Part shown: positions 1 to 6,479 of the stretch, one piece after another
Layout: each line of letters begins with the position of its first letter
Numbering within the stretch: the first letter of the stretch is position 1
Assembly (NCBI GenBank): GCA_934512155.1
Contig: CAKSWS010000042.1
Span: 1 to 11,932, forward strand
DNA: 11,932 nt
Reading direction: 5' to 3'
Source of the DNA: an uncultured Eubacterium sp.
Lineage (GTDB): Bacteria; Bacillota; Clostridia; Oscillospirales; Acutalibacteraceae
Notes under the pieces: generated by a model
What the model was told of the DNA's origin: nothing
Database searches by the model: none
The model's input: only the letters and a program-made list of their open reading frames with translations
Position numbers and translations under genes: made by a program

Positions 1-96
1 GGCAATATTGACCCAAGTAACATTACCCAAAGAATTCACGCTTCAAAAATTCTTTATGTTTTCGGCAAGTCTTGCAATATTGGTAATTTTGAATAA
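1..96 (+). CDS. C-terminal end of an unidentified plus-strand gene (partial)
   Basis: Frame 1 is open from the window edge for 31 codons and stops with TAA at 94-96. The readable peptide begins GNIDPSNITQR and ends GKSCNIGNFE, with ordinary protein-like composition. Just downstream is a 13-bp hairpin that, read on the plus strand, is followed by a run of T, as expected for the terminator of a gene ending here. No minus-strand gene explains this stretch. I do not recognise the family from so short a tail. About 30 stop-free codons can occur by chance in AT-rich DNA, so this is a moderate call. An ATG-initiated reading in another frame (from position 8) runs into the terminator and the cdaR 3' end and is less credible. 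Confidence 0.45.
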   Translation, partial: GNIDPSNITQRIHASKILYVFGKSCNIGNFE

Positions 97-107
97 TTCA
101 AAGCAAC

Positions 108-147
108 AAAAAGGTTCGTTTCAAATGAAACGAACCTTTAATTTTTT
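108..147. terminator. Bidirectional intrinsic terminator between convergent genes
   Basis: Positions 110-122 and 127-139 form a perfect 13-bp inverted repeat (arm AAAGGTTCGTTTC) with a 4-nt AAAT loop. On the minus strand the stem runs into TTTTTGTTG, and it lies 12 nt past the cdaR stop codon. On the plus strand it is followed by AATTTTTTATA, so it can also close the partial plus-strand gene. Confidence 0.8.
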
Positions 148-151
148 ATAC

Positions 152-1132
152 TTATTCATCAAGAGTAACAACAACATCCACGTTTGTTGTTCCGTCTAAA
201 ACTGTAAAACCATTAACCTTTGATGCATCAAAACTAAACTTATTATCCCCTGTCGTCAACTTTGTATAATCAACTTCGCCAATAACAAGAGATTCAATGT
301 TTGAAGACTTTAAAACACCTACTTGTATTTGAGGTATTGAATAGGAAATACTTGTATGTGAAGATACATCTTCAGGTGCATTAACAATGTTTACCGACAC
401 AGGAAGTGTTACAACCTTTAGTATAGGAACTGTTGCCGTTAAGCCGTCCTCCGACGTTATAACAGATACATAGCTGACATCGTTGCCGTTAATATCTACT
501 GCCTTTGGGTCAAGTGAAACCACCTGCGGATCTGAAAGCTTATTATCAAACGTAACATCGGCGATAACCTTATTTACTGTATCAACATAGGTTTTAGGAC
601 CTTTAACAGTTACATTATTTTCATTTAAAGTTGTTAAACCGAGAACGTAGCCGTCTGCCACAAAATCGTCATTGGTATAATTTACCTCAACCGGCATACT
701 TATTTCTTCGGCAATATCATAATAGCCTTCAGCAGATGTTGGAAAATAACTTTCAATAGAAAAATCCGAATTATCGTTTGCAGAAACAACTATAGGAACC
801 GAATGATAACCGGTAGAAGTTACAATGCTTGTTTGAAGAGAAGCCGAAATATCATCGGCAGTAACGTCTTTAGCAAGGTATTTTTTACAGCTTACCGTTA
901 CATCAACAGTAATATTGTCATTGCCGAAATACTCAATTCCAAGCTGCTGTGCCAGCGTATCCGAAAAATCAACGGAAACAGGAACGGTAATTCGCTTTGT
1001 AGTTTCAGGGCTTAAATTCATTGAGGTTGCAACCCAAATAATTACAGCCAAAATAATTGAACAAACAATTAAATATTTATCATTATAAACAAGTTTTCTT
1101 ATTGAAAACTTTCTTTTTTTCTTCACAGCCAT
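152..1132 (-). CDS. cdaR: CdaR/YbbR-domain membrane protein, regulator of CdaA
   Basis: This 326-residue protein starts with a short basic stretch (KKKRK), has one membrane anchor at about residues 20-39 and then a long extracytoplasmic beta-rich region. That region contains recurring YbbR-type segments such as RITVPVSVDFS, SMPVEVNY and TLPVSVNIVN. In Firmicutes YbbR proteins (CdaR) bind the membrane diadenylate cyclase CdaA and modulate its activity from outside the membrane. The start codon overlaps the cdaA stop as TAATG, with AGGAGGGTG inside the 3' end of cdaA, so translation is coupled. I judge about three YbbR repeats. Bacillus subtilis CdaR, at roughly 480 residues, has four, so this is a short version. 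It is the last gene of its operon; glmM, often next in Bacillus-type loci, does not follow. Confidence 0.88.
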   Translation of the reverse strand: MAVKKKRKFSIRKLVYNDKYLIVCSIILAVIIWVATSMNLSPETTKRITVPVSVDFSDTLAQQLGIEYFGNDNITVDVTVSCKKYLAKDVTADDISASLQTSIVTSTGYHSVPIVVSANDNSDFSIESYFPTSAEGYYDIAEEISMPVEVNYTNDDFVADGYVLGLTTLNENNVTVKGPKTYVDTVNKVIADVTFDNKLSDPQVVSLDPKAVDINGNDVSYVSVITSEDGLTATVPILKVVTLPVSVNIVNAPEDVSSHTSISYSIPQIQVGVLKSSNIESLVIGEVDYTKLTTGDNKFSFDASKVNGFTVLDGTTNVDVVVTLDE

Positions 1133-2001
1133 TATTTTTTCACCCTCCTAACAAGCTTTGTAATAATCTTGTCGTCGGATGCGGAACCAGACGGAACGAA
1201 TTCATTCATCAAAATATCTCTTAAATCACCGTCTGAAATGTCAATTGTAAGTGCGCCGTTTCTTGCAACTGAAATTGCCCCTGTTTCTTCTGAAACAACA
1301 ACAACAATAGCATCACTTTCCTCTGAAAGTCCTATAGCGGCACGGTGACGTGTTCCTAAAGAAGACTTGACACTTTTCTTTGTTAACGGCAAAATACAGC
1401 CGGCGGCATAAACACTGCCGTTTCTTATAACCATGGCACCGTCATGAAGAGGCGTTTTGGGATAAAAAATATTTTCAATGAGCGCTCTTGAAGCTTTTGC
1501 ATCAACTATTGTGCCACTGTCAATAACATTACCGAGCAGTGTTTCATTTTCAAAAACAATAAGTGCACCCGTTTTGGTATCACTCATATTTGAACAAGCC
1601 TTAATAACCGACTCAATACAGTTTTCAATCTCATTAATATCAAGAGCGACGCCGGGATGAATTACGGTTTTAAAATTTTTTCGTGCAGTTCCTTTACCGA
1701 TTTGCTCAAGAATATTTCTCAATTCAGGTGCAAACAAAATAGCAACAATAAGCAAAATGTTTGAGAAAATACTTTTAAATATATATGTTGACGCTTCCAT
1801 ATTAAGCAAGTTATCTACAAAATAAACTACAGCAATAAAGAAAATACCTTTAACAAGCTGCATAGCCCTTGTTTCTCTGATAATACGAATACAAATGTAT
1901 AAAATTACGGCAACAAGAACAATATCTAAGAAATCAGAAAAGCGGAAAGTTGAAAAAACGCTTATTATTCTGTTGAAAAATTCTGTTATTGTGGCAATCA
2001 T
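1132..2001 (-). CDS. cdaA: Diadenylate cyclase CdaA (c-di-AMP synthase)
   Basis: This 289-residue membrane enzyme condenses two ATP into the second messenger c-di-AMP, which controls potassium/osmolyte balance and wall homeostasis. Three N-terminal membrane segments (about residues 24-40, 51-67 and 77-93) precede a cytoplasmic DAC domain. The DAC signatures are visible: LHDGAM (DGA at 187-189), GTRHRAA (216-222) and VVSEETGAISVARNG (from about 235). Length and architecture match the CdaA/DacA family. The start at 2001 has AAGGGGG six nt upstream (2008-2014). The stop overlaps cdaR by one base. The 64-nt gap to the preceding cysteine desulfurase holds a plausible extended -10 promoter, so cdaAR may be expressed both by readthrough and by itself. 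Confidence 0.95.
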   Translation of the reverse strand: MIATITEFFNRIISVFSTFRFSDFLDIVLVAVILYICIRIIRETRAMQLVKGIFFIAVVYFVDNLLNMEASTYIFKSIFSNILLIVAILFAPELRNILEQIGKGTARKNFKTVIHPGVALDINEIENCIESVIKACSNMSDTKTGALIVFENETLLGNVIDSGTIVDAKASRALIENIFYPKTPLHDGAMVIRNGSVYAAGCILPLTKKSVKSSLGTRHRAAIGLSEESDAIVVVVSEETGAISVARNGALTIDISDGDLRDILMNEFVPSGSASDDKIITKLVRRVKK

Positions 2002-2029
2002 AAACTTCCCCCTTATATTTTCTTAATTT

Positions 2030-2038
2030 ATTTTAACA
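2030..2038 (-). promoter_or_regulatory. Possible extended -10 promoter for cdaA-cdaR
   Basis: The minus strand reads TGTTAAAAT, an extended -10 element (TGn plus TAAAAT), about 30 nt before the cdaA start codon. The -35 position 17 nt upstream is poor (TTTATT), so this is a tentative secondary promoter. Confidence 0.35.
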
Positions 2039-2065
2039 CACTTTTTTGTAATAATAAAGCGAATA

Positions 2066-3196
2066 TTAAAGTTTTTTAATTGTATTTATAAAAAATTCAC
2101 ATTCTCGTTCATTAGTAAAAACGGATGGGCAAATTCGTACTGTTCCCGTATTTAAAGTGCCAAAAAATTTATGTGCAAGCGGAGCGCAATGAATACCAGC
2201 ACGAACAGCAATATTATGCTCGCCGAGATACGCAGCAACATGTTCGCTTGAATAATCGCCGTAGTTAAATGAAAGCAACGGAACAAAAGAATTTTTAGCG
2301 GGCTTTGGAGTGTATAGTTTTACATCATTAATCGTATTCAATTCATCATAAAGCATGGAAATCAAACGCATTTCGTGATTGTAAATATTTACCATGTTTT
2401 TTTTATTTATAAAATCAATGCCTGCACCCAATGAAACAATACCGCTGTTATTTAAAGTTCCGCTTTCAAACCTATCAGGCAAAAAATCAGGCTGTTTTGG
2501 ATTAACCGAATCACTGCCTGTTCCCCCTTGAATAAAAGGCTTAATTCGCAAACCGTCCTTAACGGCAAAAAAGCCGCTTCCCATAGAACCGTAAAGACTT
2601 TTATGACCGGGGGCACATAAAATATCAATTCCGCTTAAAAATCCGTTTAACGGCAGCACACCTGCAGACTGAGCGGCATCAACAATAAATTTTACTTTAT
2701 ATTTATCAGCAAGCTGAGCTATTTTTTCAACAGGAAAAACCACGCCAAACACATTTGAGGCGTGCATGCAAACAATTAGGCTTGTATTACTTTTAATTTT
2801 ACTTTCAAAATTAGAAACAATTTCGTTTTCATCGTAACTGAAATCTGCAACATCAAATTCCGCATAACCTGAGTCTGCCAATGCATAAACCGTTCTGAAC
2901 ACGGCATTATGCTCAAGGGAAGAAATAATGATGTGTTCTCCCCTGTTAACAACGCCTTTAATTGCAGCATTTAACGCCTCTGTGCAATTTTTTGTAAACA
3001 CAATATTTTGAGGCAAATAACCAAACATATTTCCCACTTTTTCACGAACCGAAAATATTTTTTCCGCAGAATTTATTGATTCTTTATATCCGCCCCTGCC
3101 TGAATTAAAGCTAAAATATTTTAATGCATTTTGGGTTTCAAGTAAAACATTTGTTGGCTTTGGATAAGAGGTGGCTCCGTTATCAAGATATATCAC
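2066..3196 (-). CDS. Class V cysteine desulfurase family protein
   Basis: This is a 376-residue PLP enzyme of the aminotransferase class V/SufS-like fold, predicted to remove sulfur (or selenium) from cysteine as a protein persulfide. Visible motifs are YLDNGATSYPKP at the N-terminus, EHNA (95-98, histidine stacking on PLP), DAAQSAG (173-179, PLP aspartate and glutamine), GHKS (PLP-lysine K199), RFESGT and AGIHCAP (candidate catalytic C337), then TVRICPS. The start is GTG, overlapping the upstream stop as GTGA. An in-frame TGA just upstream excludes an earlier start, and a GGGGG ribosome site lies about 11 nt away. Pairing with DUF3343 is typical of the clostridial am_tr_V branch, whose acceptors are unproven. 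It could serve Fe-S assembly, selenium delivery or tRNA thiolation; neither SufU nor NifU is visible here. Confidence 0.88.
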   Translation of the reverse strand: MIYLDNGATSYPKPTNVLLETQNALKYFSFNSGRGGYKESINSAEKIFSVREKVGNMFGYLPQNIVFTKNCTEALNAAIKGVVNRGEHIIISSLEHNAVFRTVYALADSGYAEFDVADFSYDENEIVSNFESKIKSNTSLIVCMHASNVFGVVFPVEKIAQLADKYKVKFIVDAAQSAGVLPLNGFLSGIDILCAPGHKSLYGSMGSGFFAVKDGLRIKPFIQGGTGSDSVNPKQPDFLPDRFESGTLNNSGIVSLGAGIDFINKKNMVNIYNHEMRLISMLYDELNTINDVKLYTPKPAKNSFVPLLSFNYGDYSSEHVAAYLGEHNIAVRAGIHCAPLAHKFFGTLNTGTVRICPSVFTNERECEFFINTIKKL

Positions 3197-3408
3197 TCAT
3201 CAATTACCCCCAAAATACTTATACCGTTGTTTTTCAACAAATCTGCGGCTTCTTTATTATTTTCTGAAATTTTAAGCATATACCCACAACCGTCACCCGG
3301 ACCGGGATTTTCAATTCTTTCAACTGTAGATTTTATGCCGTGCCTTTTCAAAACGACTCGAGCACGTTGAACATTGGTTATTGAGCCGATTTTTATATAA
3401 TAAAACAT
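3193..3408 (-). CDS. DUF3343 putative Se/S carrier-like protein
   Basis: This is a 71-residue protein when started at 3408 (MFYYIKIGS). The fold features of DUF3343 are visible: an opening beta strand, the helix NVQRARVVLKRHG, a second strand, the loop PGPGDGCGYMLKI with a single cysteine (C41), and a second helix ADLLKNNG. DUF3343 resembles the C-terminal part of YedF and is annotated by similarity as a Se/S carrier; C41 is the obvious candidate sulfur-bearing residue (inference). I chose 3408 over the in-frame ATG at 3432 because AGTGAGG sits 9 nt before 3408, while nothing resembling a ribosome site precedes 3432. Its stop overlaps the GTG start of the desulfurase (GTGA), suggesting stoichiometric partners. 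The ribosome site lies inside the 3' arm of the transporter terminator. Confidence 0.78.
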   Translation of the reverse strand: MFYYIKIGSITNVQRARVVLKRHGIKSTVERIENPGPGDGCGYMLKISENNKEAADLLKNNGISILGVIDE

Positions 3409-3411
3409 AAT

Positions 3412-3453
3412 AAAAAACCTCACTTTTTCCATTCTATGAAAAAGTGAGGTTTT
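3412..3453 (-). terminator. Intrinsic terminator of the transporter gene, embedding the DUF3343 ribosome site
   Basis: Positions 3414-3429 and 3438-3453 are a perfect 16-bp inverted repeat (core ACCTCACTTTTTC) with an 8-nt loop. On the minus strand the second arm ends in TTTTTT. It starts 22 nt after the transporter stop codon. The second arm contains AGTGAGG, the only ribosome-site match for the downstream DUF3343 gene, so the same bases do two jobs. Confidence 0.85.
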
Positions 3454-3475
3454 AAGTTAAGATAAAAGAACTTAA

Positions 3476-6031
3476 TTATTTCTTTTTATTTTTTCTTTCT
3501 GCTTTTTCAGCCTTTTTACGTTCAAGTTCTGCCTTTTCTTCAGCTAAACGCTTTTTAGTTTCTTCTGCTTTTGCTTTCTCTTCTTCCTCAGCTTTAATTT
3601 TAGCTTCGTCATAAAGAGCGGCAATTTCATCAAAATGGCTGTAATTTTCTTGTTGAACAAGAAGCTTACGGGCATCAATATACGGTTTAGCCGCACGATT
3701 GAATTTAGTCATTTCATCCATCATAACCTTAACTTGCTTATTAAGATTATTTCTTTCAAATTCAAGAGATTTGATTTCTTTTTGAATTTTTGAAACTTCA
3801 TAAGTATCGCCGTTTTTCTTAGCAACCTTTTTCATTAAATAGCTTTCTCTGATTTTTTGGTCAAGAGCGTCAAGCTTATCAAATGTATCTGTAACATCTG
3901 ACATTTTAGGTTCAACAAATTTATTAACAGAACCAAAATGCTTATCATAAGATTTTTTAGCAGATAACTTATTTTTTGCAAGTTCAATTTCCATTTTACG
4001 AAGTTCTTTTTCATCTTCGGTATTTTTAGGAAGAGCCTTAGCTTTAGCAAGCTCTGCTTTAACGGTATTAACATCCATATTAACAATACCGTTAAGACCC
4101 TGTTCGTAAACTTTTGTATAAAGTTCTACTTCACGCATACCATTAACAGAGCTGAACTTATTAAGTTCTTTACATACAAATTTTGAAATATCAATATTTT
4201 CATTGAATTCATTATCAGCACGAAGAGCTGCTTTTGCGGCTTTTTTACTGCCGTAAGCTGCTGCTGTGTATGAACTTTTAACAATTTCTTTAGGTTGAGC
4301 ATTAGCCATTTCACGAGCATCGTTTACAAGGTCAATAGTTTCAACAAGTTCCTTATTCTTTAAAGCATTGTTGCCATAGTCTTCAAACAAAGCACGGATT
4401 TTTAACACATTAATTATGCCCTTTTGTTTCTTTTCGGTTAAATCATAAAAGAAGAAAGGAATTACATTAAGCGTTGCACCGATTGCAGCAACAATAACAA
4501 GAACCTTTAACAAAGGAATTAATACGCCGTTAACATCATAAAGAGCTGATGACGGATTTACAAAGTTATCTTGACCGTTTGCTAACTGCTGTTTTAAAAG
4601 TTCACCGATAGATTCTTTTGTACCCGGCAAAATTCTTGACATTAATGAAGCATTTGAAGTTACTGCCACAGCATTATCTTTAGTCATACCAAGGCTTTCC
4701 TGAAGAGCAGGAATAACACCGGCTGTAATAAGAGTAATAATATTACCGATTGTTGCAACAGCGGCAAACATACCGTCAATTCTTTCACCTGATTTATACT
4801 GCTGAAAATCACGAATATCTGCTTGAATAGATGGGTTAAGAATATGAGCGAACGCACCAACAACACCGTTGAAGAACAAGCAGGCAAGAACGCACCAAAT
4901 TACATATGACTTAATATTTCCGTCTGCTCCGGCGGAAGTACTAACAAACGGCAACATCATTAAAATAAATGCAATATTGAAAAGATTTGTAACGATTTGA
5001 ACAATCTTTTTACCCCATTTGCGAATACAGAAAGGAGCTAAAATCATACCCCAAAGAGCCGCATTGCCGTTAATGGTTGTAATAATTGCATAAATGTTAT
5101 TTGAGCAAGCGCCGCCATAGTTACAAAGCCAATAAAGGATATTTGAATATGCAGTTTCAAGGAATCCAATCCAAGTTGCCATAGAAATAATCCAGAAATA
5201 CTTGTTCTTTGCAACTTCACGAAGAGCATCTGTAAATTTAATTTGAATAACGTGTGTTTTAGCTTGAATAATCTTTTCCTGAGTATTGGCATAAACAATG
5301 ATAAGAAGCAGAATGCCTACAATACCCAAAATAGGATAAGCCAATCTGTAAACACGAATATCGGTTTGGTTTGTATGGTAAACATTTTGAGCGATAAGAG
5401 GCATCAAAATATTTACAAGTGAAGGTCCTAAAGAATAAATGATACTTTTAATTGATGCAACATCGGCACGTTCCTGTGAATTCGGAGAAAGAACGTGGAT
5501 AAGATTTTCGTAAGCATCATAAAAGAAATAATAGAAAAATTGAAGTAAAATATTAAATAAAAGAAGAACTGCACATTTTGCTATGTAATCGGCACTTTTA
5601 CCAAAGATTTCACCTGTACCTACAAGCAAATGCAATTTATTATAAGGGAACCAAACTATGCCAACAAATAAAATAACTGTTGGAATTCCCATTTTAATTA
5701 TGTAAGGTCTATACTTACCTGCTTTATTTCGAGAATTATCGACTATATTAGCACGCAAGCCCGTTAACGGAATTTGCGTTAAAACTGCGATTACATACAT
5801 TATATACATATCGGTTAAACCGATACCGATTGTTCCTGAAATAAATACATTAGTTGCACCGAGAAGGCAGGTATAACTCATACAAACGATAAGATAAAAT
5901 CCTATTCCGCCAAAAGCATAAGATGCAATTTCCTTAAAGGACATATATCTGCCCTTTGGCGGTTCCTTCCAGTAATATTTAACATTGTTTACAATGCCGG
6001 CAACTTTTTCTTTTAAATTTTCGTTTGCCAT
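3476..6031 (-). CDS. GPH/MFS_2-type cation-coupled solute transporter with long C-terminal coiled-coil tail
   Basis: This is an 851-residue protein. Residues ~35-530 form a polytopic membrane domain of about 11-12 segments of the glycoside-pentoside-hexuronide:cation symporter type. The loop DNSRNKAGKYRPY (98-110) matches the conserved GPH loop, and YKSGERIDGMFAA (412-424) matches the second family motif. Typical members are about 450-500 residues and carry sugars or related solutes with Na+ or H+; the substrate here cannot be read. Residues ~530-851 are a cytoplasmic, mostly helical, charged extension ending in Glu/Lys/Ala-rich heptad-like sequence (from about 811, KIKAEEEEKAKAEE...). It is not the PTS IIA-like domain of LacS. 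The start at 6031 is preferred over the upstream ATG at 6070 because AAGGGGG lies 7 nt upstream and a promoter places the transcript start inside the longer reading frame. The gene appears monocistronic, with its own promoter and terminator. Confidence 0.85.
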   Translation of the reverse strand: MANENLKEKVAGIVNNVKYYWKEPPKGRYMSFKEIASYAFGGIGFYLIVCMSYTCLLGATNVFISGTIGIGLTDMYIMYVIAVLTQIPLTGLRANIVDNSRNKAGKYRPYIIKMGIPTVILFVGIVWFPYNKLHLLVGTGEIFGKSADYIAKCAVLLLFNILLQFFYYFFYDAYENLIHVLSPNSQERADVASIKSIIYSLGPSLVNILMPLIAQNVYHTNQTDIRVYRLAYPILGIVGILLLIIVYANTQEKIIQAKTHVIQIKFTDALREVAKNKYFWIISMATWIGFLETAYSNILYWLCNYGGACSNNIYAIITTINGNAALWGMILAPFCIRKWGKKIVQIVTNLFNIAFILMMLPFVSTSAGADGNIKSYVIWCVLACLFFNGVVGAFAHILNPSIQADIRDFQQYKSGERIDGMFAAVATIGNIITLITAGVIPALQESLGMTKDNAVAVTSNASLMSRILPGTKESIGELLKQQLANGQDNFVNPSSALYDVNGVLIPLLKVLVIVAAIGATLNVIPFFFYDLTEKKQKGIINVLKIRALFEDYGNNALKNKELVETIDLVNDAREMANAQPKEIVKSSYTAAAYGSKKAAKAALRADNEFNENIDISKFVCKELNKFSSVNGMREVELYTKVYEQGLNGIVNMDVNTVKAELAKAKALPKNTEDEKELRKMEIELAKNKLSAKKSYDKHFGSVNKFVEPKMSDVTDTFDKLDALDQKIRESYLMKKVAKKNGDTYEVSKIQKEIKSLEFERNNLNKQVKVMMDEMTKFNRAAKPYIDARKLLVQQENYSHFDEIAALYDEAKIKAEEEEKAKAEETKKRLAEEKAELERKKAEKAERKNKKK

Positions 6032-6060
6032 ATAATACCCCCTTTGCAAAACTATATAAT

Positions 6061-6089
6061 AATTTACCATAATTGAACAATTAAATCAA
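6061..6089 (-). promoter_or_regulatory. Predicted promoter of the GPH-type transporter
   Basis: On the minus strand TTGATT (6084-6089), a 17-nt spacer and TAAATT (6061-6066) preceded by TGG form a -35/extended -10 pair. Transcription would begin near 6054, giving a short leader before the ATG at 6031. Confidence 0.55.
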
Positions 6090-6129
6090 TAGAATTATGT
6101 ATAATATATATAAAATTAATAAATATAAT

Positions 6130-6162
6130 AAAAAAAGCTTCGTATTATCCATACAAAGCCTT
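6130..6162 (-). terminator. Intrinsic terminator of the 22-codon transcription unit
   Basis: Positions 6151-6162 and 6134-6145 pair over 12 bp on the minus-strand RNA, including two G-U pairs, around a 5-nt loop. The stem is followed by seven T. Because the G-U pairs become A-C mismatches on the plus strand, the structure is stable only in the minus-strand transcript. It separates the small ORF from the transporter promoter. Confidence 0.8.
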
Positions 6163-6182
6163 GATAATATCAAAATTTTTAA

Positions 6183-6205
6183 TCAAGTTTTCAATGAAAA
6201 CCTGA
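6183..6205 (-). other. Hairpin in the 3' UTR of the small transcription unit
   Basis: On the minus strand TCAGGTTTTC, a 3-nt ATT loop and GAAAACTTGA form a 10-bp stem with one G-U pair. It lies between the 22-codon ORF and its terminator and has no adequate T tract directly after it, so it is a structural or RNA-stability element rather than a terminator. Confidence 0.5.
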
Positions 6206-6231
6206 ATTTAAAAATCCGGGCGAGAGCCTGA

Positions 6232-6300
6232 TTACATTTCAGAATATGCTCTGTCGCCGATTGCAAGAATTTTTGCACATTTTACTAAAAGTTTAAACAT
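6232..6300 (-). CDS. 22-residue small protein with strong independent expression signals
   Basis: This short ORF starts MFKLLVKCAKILAI, continues GDRAYSE and ends with M before TAA. The first ~14 residues form a cationic amphipathic or hydrophobic helix (K3, K7, K10, one cysteine at residue 8); the C-terminal eight are polar and acidic. The case for translation is the context: AAGGAGG (6309-6315) is a near-perfect ribosome site 8 nt before the ATG, a near-consensus promoter lies upstream and an intrinsic terminator downstream, so it is a complete monocistronic unit. I do not recognise a family. Possibilities are a membrane-associated small regulator, a secreted or cytotoxic peptide, or the coding part of a dual-function small RNA. 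It is unlikely to be a leader peptide for the transporter, which has its own promoter beyond the terminator. Confidence 0.62.
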   Translation of the reverse strand: MFKLLVKCAKILAIGDRAYSEM

Positions 6301-6308
6301 ACTTCCTG

Positions 6309-6315
6309 CCTCCTT
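6309..6315 (-). promoter_or_regulatory. Strong ribosome binding site deciding the 22-codon ORF start
   Basis: The minus strand reads AAGGAGG, 8 nt before ATG at 6300. It is the strongest ribosome site in the window and is the main evidence that the small ORF is translated. Confidence 0.75.
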
Positions 6316-6334
6316 TAGCGAATTTTTATACCCG

Positions 6335-6350
6335 GTGAGTAGTTACTCAC
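6335..6350 (-). promoter_or_regulatory. Palindromic operator-like site just downstream of the promoter
   Basis: GTGAGTA and TACTCAC form a perfect 7-bp inverted repeat around a 2-bp centre. It lies about +7 to +22 relative to the predicted start, where a bound dimeric repressor would block transcription. The TGAGT..ACTCA form is reminiscent of TetR-family operators (inference); no regulator gene is in the window. In RNA it could also form a small 5' hairpin. Confidence 0.55.
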
Positions 6351-6363
6351 TCAAGTTGACACC

Positions 6364-6391
6364 ATTATAACGCTAAAGGAAACAAAGTCAA
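6364..6391 (-). promoter_or_regulatory. Near-consensus sigma-A-type promoter of the small ORF unit
   Basis: TTGACT (6386-6391), a 16-nt spacer and TATAAT (6364-6369) on the minus strand match 11 of 12 consensus bases. Transcription is predicted to start near 6357. A 10-bp inverted repeat has one copy in the spacer (6371-6380) and the other over the ribosome site (6311-6320). Confidence 0.8.
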
Positions 6392-6479
6392 TAACAATAA
6401 TAATTTGTTAACAATTTATTTACATTTATTTTTGTGCAACTTAAACAATAAAATTACATTAATTTTTCGACATAAAGCA
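6392..6479. other. AT-rich intergenic DNA after the lipoprotein gene
   Basis: This stretch lies between the lipoprotein stop and the small-ORF promoter. The only structure seen is a 10-bp palindrome TTGTTAACAA at 6405-6414, just upstream of the -35 element. No hairpin-plus-T terminator for the four-gene operon is evident, so its transcripts may run into the small-ORF unit. Confidence 0.4.

Noticed and set aside
8..199. 63-residue plus-strand ORF at the left edge
   Set aside because: It runs through the terminator hairpin into the antisense of cdaR and has no ribosome site; frame 1, ending at 96, is the better reading.
803..1660. Plus-strand ORFs at 803-1015 and 1478-1660
   Set aside because: They lie wholly antisense to cdaR and cdaA, which have clear family motifs; no independent expression signals.
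3409..3432. ATG at 3432 as the DUF3343 start
   Set aside because: It falls at the loop edge of the terminator hairpin and has no ribosome site; ATG at 3408 has AGTGAGG.
6032..6070. Upstream ATG at 6070 as the transporter start
   Set aside because: It lacks a ribosome site and lies at or before the predicted transcript start; ATG at 6031 has AAGGGGG at good spacing.
6211..6232. CGGGC-GAGA-GCCTG hairpin as a plus-strand small RNA or terminator
   Set aside because: The stem is only five pairs with one G-U, no T tract follows and no plus-strand promoter is evident.
6232..6300. The 22-codon ORF as an attenuator leader for the transporter
   Set aside because: A terminator and a separate promoter lie between them, and the peptide has no run of a single regulatory amino acid.
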